Of a DNA stretch of 64,000 nt, positions 19,511 through 26,646 are shown in pieces; position 1 is the first letter of the stretch, and every line of letters starts with the position of its first letter. The notes below the pieces were generated by a model that was not told where the DNA came from, searched no databases, and saw only the letters and a list, made by a program, of their open reading frames with translations. This DNA comes from Sphingobium trunci (GTDB lineage Bacteria > Pseudomonadota > Alphaproteobacteria > Sphingomonadales > Sphingomonadaceae). Location of the stretch: NCBI RefSeq assembly GCF_022664535.1, contig NZ_JAKUJY010000010.1:62001-126000 (forward strand). The letters run 5' to 3'. A program made the position numbers and the translations under genes.

Positions 19511-20251
19511 ATGATGTCGCTTTCGCCGCTTCTCAAGACCGTGCTGCGTCCGGCGCTCGATTATGCCCTGCCGCCGCGTTGCCCCGGTTGCGGCGTCATC
19601 GTCGATGCGGACGATGCCTTCTGCCTGACCTGCTGGAGCGGGATGCGTTTTCTGGGCGCACCCTGCTGCGCGCGCTGCGGCGTGCCGTTCGAATTCGACC
19701 AGGGGGAAGGTGCGGAGTGCGGCGCATGTCTGGCGGATCCGCCCCCGTTCGACAGCGCGCGGGCGGTGCTGGCCTATGGCGATGTGGCGCGGGCGGTGGC
19801 GCTCCGCCTCAAATATGGGCGGCGCATCGGCCTTGCCCGGCTGATCGCGCGGCAGATGGCCCGGCGGGTGCCAGTTCTGGATGGAGCATTGATCATGCCG
19901 GTGCCGCTGCATCGCTGGCGGCTGTGGTGGCGGGGGTTCAACCAATCCGCGCTGATCGCGCGTCATCTGGGACGGCTGACCGGCCTGCCGGTCGACCAAC
20001 ATGGCCTGGTGCGCACGCGCCGGACCCAGCCGCTGCGTGGCATGACGCCCAGGCTGCGCGCGAAGGCGGTCCGCGGCGCCTTCGCACTGGCACCTGGCCA
20101 TGGGGTCAGGGGCAGGGCGGTGTTGCTGATCGACGATGTGCATACCAGCGGCGCGACGGCCGCCGCCTGCGCCCGAACGTTGAAACGCGGGGGTGCGGCG
20201 AGTGTTCATCTGTTGTGCTGGGCGCGGGTGCTGCCCGACGCTGCCGATTGA
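19511..20251 (+). CDS. ComF family amidophosphoribosyltransferase-like protein
   Basis: This cytoplasmic protein of about 246 residues has an N-terminal zinc ribbon with paired cysteines (RCPGCG, CLTC, CCARCG, CGAC) and a C-terminal PRTase domain with the PRPP loop VLLIDDVHTSGATAAAC. ComF/GntX proteins are linked to DNA uptake or to recycling of imported material; the exact reaction is unknown. Start is 19511 or 19514 (ATGATG); AAGGGAG immediately precedes, favouring the second. It diverges from the methyltransferase. Confidence 0.88.
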   Translation: MMSLSPLLKTVLRPALDYALPPRCPGCGVIVDADDAFCLTCWSGMRFLGAPCCARCGVPFEFDQGEGAECGACLADPPPFDSARAVLAYGDVARAVALRLKYGRRIGLARLIARQMARRVPVLDGALIMPVPLHRWRLWWRGFNQSALIARHLGRLTGLPVDQHGLVRTRRTQPLRGMTPRLRAKAVRGAFALAPGHGVRGRAVLLIDDVHTSGATAAACARTLKRGGAASVHLLCWARVLPDAAD

Positions 20252-20295
20252 CAAATGCGTGCCGAGCCACAATTTCGGCGGTCAAGGAGTGAATA

Positions 20296-20553
20296 ATGGC
20301 GAAGGTCGAAATCTATACCAGGGCCTGGTGCGGCTATTGCGCCAGGGCGAAGTCCCTGCTCGATCGCAAGGGCGTGGCGTTCGAGGAATATGATATCACC
20401 ATGGACGGGGCGAAGCGCCAGGAGATGCTGGATCGCGCGCAGGGCGGAGCCACCGTGCCGCAAATCTTCATCGACGGCCGTCATGTCGGCGGCAGCGACG
20501 ATCTGACGGCGCTGGACCGGCGGGGCGAACTCGACCCCTTGTTGGGATTGTAG
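20296..20553 (+). CDS. grxC: glutaredoxin 3
   Basis: This 85-residue thiol-disulfide reductase has the active site CGYC (CPYC in E. coli GrxC), the cis-proline motif TVPQIFI and GGSDDL, which binds glutathione. It reduces protein disulfides and mixed glutathione disulfides in the cytosol. A strong AAGGAG ribosome site precedes the ATG. The following amidohydrolase gene starts five bases after the stop. Confidence 0.95.
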   Translation: MAKVEIYTRAWCGYCARAKSLLDRKGVAFEEYDITMDGAKRQEMLDRAQGGATVPQIFIDGRHVGGSDDLTALDRRGELDPLLGL

Positions 20554-20558
20554 GACGG

Positions 20559-21389
20559 GTGCGCGCCGCGATCTTCCAGATGACAAGCGGGATCGATCCC
20601 GCCGCCAATGCCACCGCGATCGTGGACATGGCCGTGCGGGCGAAAGGGGAAGGGGCGGATATCCTCTTCACCCCCGAAATGGCGGGCTATCTGGACCGTG
20701 ACCGGCAGCGTGCGGCCGCGACCCTGCGACCTGAGGCGGAAGATCCGGTTCTGGCCGCGGTGCGCGATGCTGCGGCAAGGCTGGGGCTTTGGATTCATCT
20801 CGGCTCGCTCCCGCTCAAGGATGAGCGCGCTGATGGCCGCTGGGCCAATCGCAGCTTCATGATCGACGCGAGCGGCGAAGTCCGCGCCCGATATGACAAG
20901 ATCCACCTGTTCGACGTCGATCTGGCGACAGGGGAAAGCTGGCGCGAATCGTCTGTCTATGGCCCGGGCGAGCAGGTCGTTGCAGTCGATACGCCCTGGG
21001 CGCGCATGGGACTGTCAGTCTGTTACGACATGCGTTTCCCCGATCTCTACCGCGCGCTCACCAACGCCGGGGCAACCGTGTTGCTGATGCCGGCCGCCTT
21101 TACGGTGCCGACGGGCAAGGCGCATTGGCACATCTTGCTCCGCGCGCGGGCGATCGAGGCGGGTTGCTTCGTGATCGCCGCCGCACAGACCGGACATCAT
21201 GGCGATGGCCGCAACACCTATGGCCACAGCCTGATTGTTGACCCATGGGGGGACATTGTCCTGGATATGGGCGAAAGCACGGGGCTGGCTCTTGCGGATA
21301 TCGATCTGTCGCGCATAGAGGATGTGCGCGGGCGGGTGCCTGCGCTCGCCAACCGGCGATCATTGCCCATGGATGTGACAGTGTCGTGA
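20559..21389 (+). CDS. carbon-nitrogen hydrolase, Nit1-like (deaminated glutathione amidase type)
   Basis: This nitrilase-superfamily amidohydrolase of 276 residues has the catalytic triad E (FTPEMAGY), K (RYDKIHLFDVDL) and C (SVCYDMRFPDL). The motif around the lysine and cysteine is that of Nit1, which repairs deaminated glutathione formed by transaminases; this fits its position just after glutaredoxin. Translation starts with GTG at 20559, preceded by AGGA. The end overlaps the next gene's GTG (GTGA). Confidence 0.88.
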   Translation: MRAAIFQMTSGIDPAANATAIVDMAVRAKGEGADILFTPEMAGYLDRDRQRAAATLRPEAEDPVLAAVRDAAARLGLWIHLGSLPLKDERADGRWANRSFMIDASGEVRARYDKIHLFDVDLATGESWRESSVYGPGEQVVAVDTPWARMGLSVCYDMRFPDLYRALTNAGATVLLMPAAFTVPTGKAHWHILLRARAIEAGCFVIAAAQTGHHGDGRNTYGHSLIVDPWGDIVLDMGESTGLALADIDLSRIEDVRGRVPALANRRSLPMDVTVS

Positions 21390-21868
21390 TCGTGTTCGAC
21401 CTCAAATGCGAATCCCAAGGCCATGTGTTCGAGGCGTGGTTCGGTTCCAGCGCCGATTATGAGGATCAGAAGGCGCGGGGCCTGCTGGCCTGTCCGATGT
21501 GCGGAGACATGCAGGTGCGCAAGGCGGTGATGGCGCCAGCGGTCGCGCCCAAGGGCAACAGCCGCCCGGAAGCGCTGCCCGCGCCGGCCCCTTCGGACGG
21601 AGCCTCCATCGTCATGGGCGCGGGCGAGGAAGCGAAGATGCGCGAACTGGTGCAGGCGCTGGCCAGGGCGCAGCAAAAGGCGCTGGAGGATTCGGTCTGG
21701 GTCGGCCGGGGCTTTGCCGAGCAGGCCCGCGCCATGCATTATGGCGAGCAGGATCGCGCCAGCATCCATGGTGAGGTCGCGCTGGATGAAGCCCGCGCGC
21801 TGATCGCCGAGGGTGTGGAGGTTGCCCCCCTGCCGTTTCCCGTGATTCCGCCTGAAGCGAAGAATTGA
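21386..21868 (+). CDS. DUF1178 family zinc-ribbon protein
   Basis: The 160-residue protein starts at GTG 21386, inside the preceding stop, with VIVFDLKCESQGHVFEAWF and the pair CPMCGD about 30 residues later, giving a putative zinc ribbon. The middle is a Pro/Ala-rich linker. The C-terminal half is helical. DUF1178 proteins are conserved in alphaproteobacteria and have no established function. It is last in the grxC-nit unit, just before tRNA-Arg. Confidence 0.85.
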   Translation: MIVFDLKCESQGHVFEAWFGSSADYEDQKARGLLACPMCGDMQVRKAVMAPAVAPKGNSRPEALPAPAPSDGASIVMGAGEEAKMRELVQALARAQQKALEDSVWVGRGFAEQARAMHYGEQDRASIHGEVALDEARALIAEGVEVAPLPFPVIPPEAKN

Positions 21869-21902
21869 CCGCGCCGCTTCGACCGCATAGAGCCGTTTCC
21901 GG

Positions 21903-21979
21903 GCGCCCATAGCTCAGCAGGATAGAGCGTCGGATTCCTAATCCGAAGGCCACAGGTTCGAATCCTGTTGGGCGCACCA
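21903..21979 (+). tRNA. tRNA-Arg (anticodon CCT)
   Basis: The 77-base cloverleaf has acceptor arms GCGCCCA/TGGGCGC, D-arm AGCTCAGCAGGATAGAGC, anticodon stem TCGGA/TCCGA around the loop TTCCTAA (anticodon CCT), T-arm with GGTTCGAATCC and encoded CCA. It reads AGG arginine codons. Confidence 0.97.
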
Positions 21980-22012
21980 TATTCCGCCAATCGGATTGTC
22001 CTTATGGATACG

Positions 22013-22046
22013 GCGCCTTCCATGCCAACCCAGCCATGGAAGGCGC
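22013..22046. terminator. hairpin between tRNA-Arg and tautomerase gene
   Basis: GCGCCTTCCATG (22013-22024) pairs perfectly with CATGGAAGGCGC (22035-22046) over a ten-base loop. It lies between the plus-strand tRNA and the minus-strand tautomerase, so it can end both transcripts. There is no clear T run. Confidence 0.6.
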
Positions 22047-22052
22047 ACACAT

Positions 22053-22280
22053 TCATGCGGGAACCGGCGTCGCCGCCAGCTTTTGCACGTCCTGCGTCGT
22101 CAGGGGCCGGCCGCCGATCGCCCAGTCGCCCGAGGCGATCTCGTTGATCTTGACCCAGGTGACGCCGCGCATGGCTTCGCCTTCCACGCGGATCATGGCG
22201 GCGGTGACTTCACGGATCAGGTCGGCCTTCTGCGCCGGGGTGAAGACGTCCTTGATGACGTCGATGGTGACGAGGGGCAT
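22053..22280 (-). CDS. 4-oxalocrotonate tautomerase family protein
   Basis: This small tautomerase has 75 residues. After removal of Met, Pro1 is exposed ([15 protein letters not shown]); it is the catalytic base of the family. The length is slightly longer than the 62-residue classical 4-OT. An AGAGGAG ribosome site lies upstream. It diverges from an HxlR regulator that may control it. The substrate is not known; this type is often a stand-alone gene rather than part of a meta-cleavage pathway. Confidence 0.87.
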   Translation of the reverse strand: MPLVTIDVIKDVFTPAQKADLIREVTAAMIRVEGEAMRGVTWVKINEIASGDWAIGGRPLTTQDVQKLAATPVPA

Positions 22281-22410
22281 TGGCGATCTCCTCTGGCTGT
22301 GGTCGCCAGGTCAGGATGGATCGGCGGAAGTGCGGCAGCCACTGTAAGAAGTGTAGCGGTCGCGCCGGACGTTCCATGATAGGCTCCCGCGCACAAGGGA
22401 AGGTGCGGGC
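22281..22410. promoter_or_regulatory. divergent promoter region, tautomerase/HxlR
   Basis: The 130-base gap holds promoters for both genes. TGGCGA and TCGCCA flank the tautomerase ribosome site, and CACT-GTAAGA-AGTG near 22340 could be an HxlR half-site pair. Both dyads are short and could be chance. Confidence 0.3.
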
Positions 22411-23091
22411 ATGGCCGAGGGCGGTTACAACCAGTTTTGTCCGGTGGCGAAGGCTTGCGAGCTGTTGCAGCCGCGCTGGACTCTGCTCATCCTGGGCGAG
22501 ATGTGGTCGGGCTCGACGCGCTTCAACGATATTCATCGCGGCGTGCCCGGCATGTCGCCGACGCTGCTGTCGCGTCGCCTCAAGCAGATGGAGGCGAGCG
22601 GCCTGGTCCGCCGCGATGCCACCGGCTATCATTCGACGGCGATGGCGCGCAAACTGGAGCCGATCGTCCACGCCCTCGGCCAATGGGCGCACGAGAATAT
22701 CGATTGCGAGGTCAGCCTGCGTGATCTCGACAGCCGGCTGTTGATGTGGAACGTGCGGCGCAAGATCGACCTCAGCCAGTTTCCCGACCGGCGCTGCGTC
22801 GTGCAGTTCATCTTTCCCGACCAGCCGGCGCCCGAACGCCACTATTGGCTGATCGCGCGGCCGGGCTGCGACACCGACCTGTGCGTCAGCGATCCCGGCT
22901 TTGCCGTCGACCTGTTCGTCCAAAGCGCGCTGAAAACCCTGACCAGCGTGTGGATGGGCTGGTCGCCGATCCGGCCTGCCCTCGAAGACGGCGATATCTA
23001 CGTATCCGGCGACGCCGCGTTGAAAGCCTCGATCGAGCGCTGGCTGGTGTTGAGCAGTTTCGCCACCCCGGCCAGCGGCTCAGCGGATTGA
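22411..23091 (+). CDS. HxlR family transcriptional regulator with C-terminal SCP2-like domain
   Basis: The 226-residue regulator has an HxlR winged helix at about 8-100: NQFCPVAKACELLQPRWTLLIL, with the family cysteine C10, then GVPGMSPTLLSRRLKQMEASGLV, the recognition helix and wing. The C-terminal 120 residues form an additional domain resembling a sterol-carrier-like fold that could bind a hydrophobic ligand. It likely controls itself and the divergent tautomerase. Confidence 0.88.
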   Translation: MAEGGYNQFCPVAKACELLQPRWTLLILGEMWSGSTRFNDIHRGVPGMSPTLLSRRLKQMEASGLVRRDATGYHSTAMARKLEPIVHALGQWAHENIDCEVSLRDLDSRLLMWNVRRKIDLSQFPDRRCVVQFIFPDQPAPERHYWLIARPGCDTDLCVSDPGFAVDLFVQSALKTLTSVWMGWSPIRPALEDGDIYVSGDAALKASIERWLVLSSFATPASGSAD

Positions 23092-23251
23092 CTTTCTGTT
23101 TCGTACCCAAAACGATCGGTAGGGCTTTGGAAGGCCATGGCGTTGACATATTCTCATCATTACCTGGCGCGGCGCACCACTGACCTGCATTTCCTTCAAT
23201 GCTCAGGGGCGGGCCGAATGACATACTGAAAGTCCGCTTTTACGGCGTAGT

Positions 23252-24478
23252 TCAATTGCGGTTCGCCGTCAGCAGATGGTCCGGGCAGCGTTCACGACAT
23301 TCGGCCCCGCGGCCTTGAACCGATGCGAGCGTGTCTATCCCCGCTCCGGTTCCTGACCGGATGAGTTCCAGCCGCCTAGTCCGGCCCTGACGTTCCGCCA
23401 TCAACGCCAACAGGCCGCTGACATGGGCGGCCGCATAGGATGTTCCATCGACCAAGCCCCAGCCGCCACCGGGGCGGGTCGCCGGTATATCCCGTGCGGG
23501 GGCCACATATAATTTTTGTTGCGATCCCGATATCGCGGAGCCTGCCACGGCGATCACGCCGGGGTGCGAAGCGGGGAATCCGCCGTTCGGAAGGTCGGGA
23601 GCATAGGCGGCGATGAAAGTGGCGCCGCGTGTCATCCCCGCATCCAGAAGTGCTGCCAGAAGCCGGTCGGATGGGCCGCCCAGGCTCATGTTGACGATGC
23701 GGCTGTCATGTTCGATCGCATAGTGCAGCGCTTTTGCAAGGCTGAAACTGTCGCATATGGCGGTTGCGGTTCCGCCTGCGGCTTGCGAGCATGCGCGCAG
23801 GCCCATCAGGCGTGCGCCTGGCGCCACGCCCACTATGCCGATCCCGTTGCCGCTCTTGGCCGCGATGATACCCCCTACCGCAGTGCCATGCCATTCCGCA
23901 GCAAAGGGACTGCCCGCGACGAAATTCACATTGGTGCTGACTTGCCCCGCCAGGTCGGGATGGTGCGGGTCGATGCCGCTGTCGATCACGGCCACGGTGA
24001 CGCCCCGGCCGGTGGCGAGGCGATGCAGGGCGTCAAGATGCCAGAGCGTCCGGGCAGGCTGGGCGGCATAGAGCGGGTCGACCCCGGCCGGGGCCGTGCC
24101 CAACGTCTGATATTCGTGCATCGGTTGCGCCCATTCGACCGCGCTGTCCTTCGAGATCGCGTCGCTTATGTCCTGCGCCCCTGCGCCCGCGGGCAGGCGC
24201 ATGACGAAACAATGCAGCCTGATGAGGGGCATCGCCCAGTCCGTGACCAGCGTCAAACGATAGGTCCGTGCGATGCGCCGGGCTTCGCGTGCGGCCTCAC
24301 TCGCGCCGATCCGGTCGGAATAGCCGCTGCCATATGTTCCGTCGGCGCGAAAATGGGGTGCGGGAACGCGCACCATCACCAATATGCGGTCGTCATCGCC
24401 CGGCTGCGCGGCGCGGGCCGCGGGCGGCATCGCCGCCAGCAGGGCGATGCCCAACATCATGCGTAGCAGGCGGATCAT
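23252..24478 (-). CDS. S8 subtilisin-like serine peptidase, co-encoded with ECF sigma/anti-sigma
   Basis: The exported protein of 408 residues has a signal peptide (MLGIALLAAMPPAARA), a propeptide-like region (about 30-130) and a subtilase domain with D166 (VAVIDSGIDPHHPDL), H197 (EWHGTAVGG) and S347 (DGTSYAAAHVSG). The position that holds the oxyanion-hole Asn in most subtilases (AAGN) reads IAAYAPDLPNGG, so the usual Asn is missing. Four C-terminal cysteine-region residues (GAECRERCPDH) may form a disulfide. It starts in the anti-sigma stop (ATGA), third in a sigma / anti-sigma / protease operon, suggesting a link to that signalling. Confidence 0.9.
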   Translation of the reverse strand: MIRLLRMMLGIALLAAMPPAARAAQPGDDDRILVMVRVPAPHFRADGTYGSGYSDRIGASEAAREARRIARTYRLTLVTDWAMPLIRLHCFVMRLPAGAGAQDISDAISKDSAVEWAQPMHEYQTLGTAPAGVDPLYAAQPARTLWHLDALHRLATGRGVTVAVIDSGIDPHHPDLAGQVSTNVNFVAGSPFAAEWHGTAVGGIIAAKSGNGIGIVGVAPGARLMGLRACSQAAGGTATAICDSFSLAKALHYAIEHDSRIVNMSLGGPSDRLLAALLDAGMTRGATFIAAYAPDLPNGGFPASHPGVIAVAGSAISGSQQKLYVAPARDIPATRPGGGWGLVDGTSYAAAHVSGLLALMAERQGRTRRLELIRSGTGAGIDTLASVQGRGAECRERCPDHLLTANRN

Positions 24479-25134
24479 CTGGGCGGGTCCGGCTCGATCG
24501 GTTGGGCCAGCAGGATGAAGGAGCGCTCCTGCAAGTCCCTGAGCGCGGCGTCGCGCCGATCCGGGGAGATATTCAGCACATAGGCTCCGGCGGCGGTCGG
24601 CCCCTCGACGATCCGCGCTCCGGCATGATCCAGCGCAAGGCGCATATCCTGTTCAACGGCGTCGGGCCGGAACATCACGATGGCATTGCCGCCGGGCCTG
24701 GCGGCCGGCGCGCCGAGCGACCTGTATTCCGCCCGATCCGCCATCGGGCGGAACGCCAGCACGGCCACGGCCAGCAGCATGATCTGCGCGCCGGCAAAGG
24801 CGCCCAGAACAGCCGGTCGCGCCATGTTGCGCCAGGCCTGGTGGAACCGTGGCTGCTTTTCCGGCCGCCGGACGTCATCCTGAAGATCCATGAGATCGGG
24901 GGCGAGCCGGCGCTGCAATTTTTCCCAGCCCAGATCGGCGTGGACCGGCAGCGCGGCTATTTCCTTTTTCAGCCGCGCCTCTTCGTCCAGCGCCGCCCGG
25001 CAGGCATCGCATTGGCACAGATGCGCCTCCACCGCGGCCGCATCGGATGCGTCCAGCTGACCGTTGACATACCAGGGCAGCAGCATCTGGGTGCTGCGAT
25101 GGGGGTCGTCCCGAAGGAAGATGATGTCGGCCAT
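24475..25134 (-). CDS. zinc-binding anti-sigma factor with periplasmic propeptide-like domain
   Basis: The 219-residue membrane protein has an N-terminal ZAS anti-sigma domain with H38-x3-C42-x2-C45 (EAHLCQCDAC), one membrane helix (about 105-128: AVLGAFAGAQIMLLAVAVLAF), and a periplasmic domain of about 85 residues. The latter reads NAIVMFRPDAVEQDMRLALD, then GARIVEGPTAAGAYVLNI, resembling subtilase propeptide/inhibitor I9 folds in pattern. It starts seven bases after the sigma factor gene and overlaps the protease gene by four. It should hold the sigma factor at the membrane until a periplasmic signal arrives. Confidence 0.85.
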   Translation of the reverse strand: MADIIFLRDDPHRSTQMLLPWYVNGQLDASDAAAVEAHLCQCDACRAALDEEARLKKEIAALPVHADLGWEKLQRRLAPDLMDLQDDVRRPEKQPRFHQAWRNMARPAVLGAFAGAQIMLLAVAVLAFRPMADRAEYRSLGAPAARPGGNAIVMFRPDAVEQDMRLALDHAGARIVEGPTAAGAYVLNISPDRRDAALRDLQERSFILLAQPIEPDPPR

Positions 25135-25141
25135 GGCTGTG

Positions 25142-25735
25142 TCAGACCCAGTCGCTGAATTCGCCGGCCAGTTCCTGCCGCAAATGGCGCCGGGCGTGAA
25201 ACATCCGCGTTTTCACCGTATCGACTGGGCAATCCATGATCTGCGCGATTTCGCGATAGCCCATCTCATGGAAATAGGTGAGGTCGACCACCGCACGATG
25301 ATCGGCGGAAAGGCGGCTCAAGGCTTCGAGCAGGACCGTCTTGACCCGGTTTGCGCCGGCATGCTGCTCGGGCGAGCTTCCGGGACTGATCCGTTCCTCC
25401 CCGGCCTGATCCTCGATCGGGTCTTCCTGCTTGCGCAAGGCCATCATCGCCTTGCGATAGGCGATGGAAAACAGCCAGGTCGACAATTTGCTCCGGCCCG
25501 CAAAGCTGTCGGGGCGGTTCCACAAGACCATCAGCGTGTCGTCCAGCACTTCCTCGACCAGATGCGGCCGCCGCAGGATATGCAGCAGGAACCGGGCAAG
25601 CCGCGGCTGATAGCGTCGGTAGATCGTCTCGAACGCCTTGAGATCGCGGCGGCCGATCCTGGCGGCGAGGCGCAATTCCTCTCTGTTGCGCGCATCGCCG
25701 CCCTTGGCTTCCACATGATCTGCCGGCTCGATCAT
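25142..25735 (-). CDS. ECF-type RNA polymerase sigma factor
   Basis: The 197-residue sigma factor has region 2 (about 33-100: YRRYQPRLARFLLHILRRPHLVEEVLDDTLMVLWNRPDSF) and region 4 (about 140-190: LSADHRAVVDLTYFHEMGYREIAQIM, then PVDTVKTRMFHARRHLR). No region 3 is present, as in ECF factors. It is the first gene of a sigma / anti-sigma / subtilase operon and probably drives that operon. The ATG at 25735 has GGGAG about twelve bases upstream. Confidence 0.93.
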   Translation of the reverse strand: MIEPADHVEAKGGDARNREELRLAARIGRRDLKAFETIYRRYQPRLARFLLHILRRPHLVEEVLDDTLMVLWNRPDSFAGRSKLSTWLFSIAYRKAMMALRKQEDPIEDQAGEERISPGSSPEQHAGANRVKTVLLEALSRLSADHRAVVDLTYFHEMGYREIAQIMDCPVDTVKTRMFHARRHLRQELAGEFSDWV

Positions 25736-25824
25736 CCGTAACGGCGACTCCCTGGGTGCTTTCCCCCTGAGTGTGCGCCCGCCGGCGTCCGGTTCAAAAT
25801 ATTTTCATGTCCGGTGAAAGCGGA
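25736..25824 (-). promoter_or_regulatory. candidate ECF promoter region of the sigma operon
   Basis: Read on the minus strand, TTGAACC (25797-25791) is a GAAC-type -35-like element about 55 bases before the sigma start, compatible with autoregulation by an ECF factor. The -10 is not clear: about 17 bases further is CACTCA. The call rests on the -35 resemblance only. Confidence 0.3.
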
Positions 25825-26574
25825 TCATCCCTGCCTGGCGACCTGGAATCCGGCAAAGGACTGGGTGACCGGCATGAGTTCGATCCGGTTGAGGTTGAGA
25901 TGCGGAGGCTGGGTGGCGACCCAGAAGAGGGTTTCGGCAATATCCTCCGCCGTCATCGGATGGGCGGAACCATAAAGCGCGTCGGATGCCGCCTGGCTAC
26001 CGGTGCGGACCAGGGTGAATTCGGTTTCCACCATGCCCGGTTCGATCGAGGTCACCCGGACGCCCGTGCCATGCAGGTCGGACCGCAGGCCGAGCGAGAA
26101 CTGGCTGACGAACGCCTTGGTCCCGCCATAGACATTGCCTCCGGCATAGGGATAGGTCGCGGCCACCGAACTGATGTTGATGATCGCGCCCTTGCGATCG
26201 ATCAATTGCGGCAGCAGCTTGTGGGTGATGGTGACGAGGCCGGTGATGTTGGTGTCGATCATCTGCTGCCATTGCGCGAGATCGGCCTGCTGCGCCGGAG
26301 CGGTGCCCAGCGCCAGCCCGGCATTGTTGATGAGCAGGTCGATATCGGCGAAGCGCGGCGGCAGGCCGGCCAGCACCGCGTCCATGGTCGCGCCATCACG
26401 CATGTCGAAGCTGATCGCGTGCGCATGGTCCGCACCCAGTTCGCTCACCAGAGCATCCAGCCGTTCGGTCCGGCGTCCGGTAACGATCACTTTCCATCCC
26501 GCCGCCACGAAGCGTCGCGCCGACGCTGCACCGATGCCCGCGGTTGCGCCGGTGATGAAAGCGGTTCCTGCCAT
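25825..26574 (-). CDS. ydfG: SDR family NADP-dependent 3-hydroxy acid dehydrogenase / malonic semialdehyde reductase, YdfG-like
   Basis: This short-chain dehydrogenase of 249 residues has TGATAGIGAA (nucleotide loop), the NNAGLALG motif, Ser of INISSVAA and YGGTKAF (Y-x3-K). MIDTNITGL, YPYAGGNVYGGTKAFV, and the C-terminal MPVTQSFAG match E. coli YdfG closely. YdfG reduces malonic semialdehyde and oxidises serine and related 3-hydroxy acids. The start at 26574 gives the family N terminus; the open frame runs to 26643 without family sequence. Confidence 0.9.
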   Translation of the reverse strand: MAGTAFITGATAGIGAASARRFVAAGWKVIVTGRRTERLDALVSELGADHAHAISFDMRDGATMDAVLAGLPPRFADIDLLINNAGLALGTAPAQQADLAQWQQMIDTNITGLVTITHKLLPQLIDRKGAIINISSVAATYPYAGGNVYGGTKAFVSQFSLGLRSDLHGTGVRVTSIEPGMVETEFTLVRTGSQAASDALYGSAHPMTAEDIAETLFWVATQPPHLNLNRIELMPVTQSFAGFQVARQG

Positions 26575-26646
26575 GCCTTGGGTCCATCCTTTAACTGCGA
26601 TGGTCAGCGATTTAGGCAGGAATCGGGCGAAGCCAAGCGCCAATTG

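Noticed and set aside
21903..22280. tRNA-Arg as an integration site for an island
   Set aside because: The DNA downstream holds a hairpin and ordinary chromosomal genes; no repeat of the tRNA 3' end and no integrase are visible.
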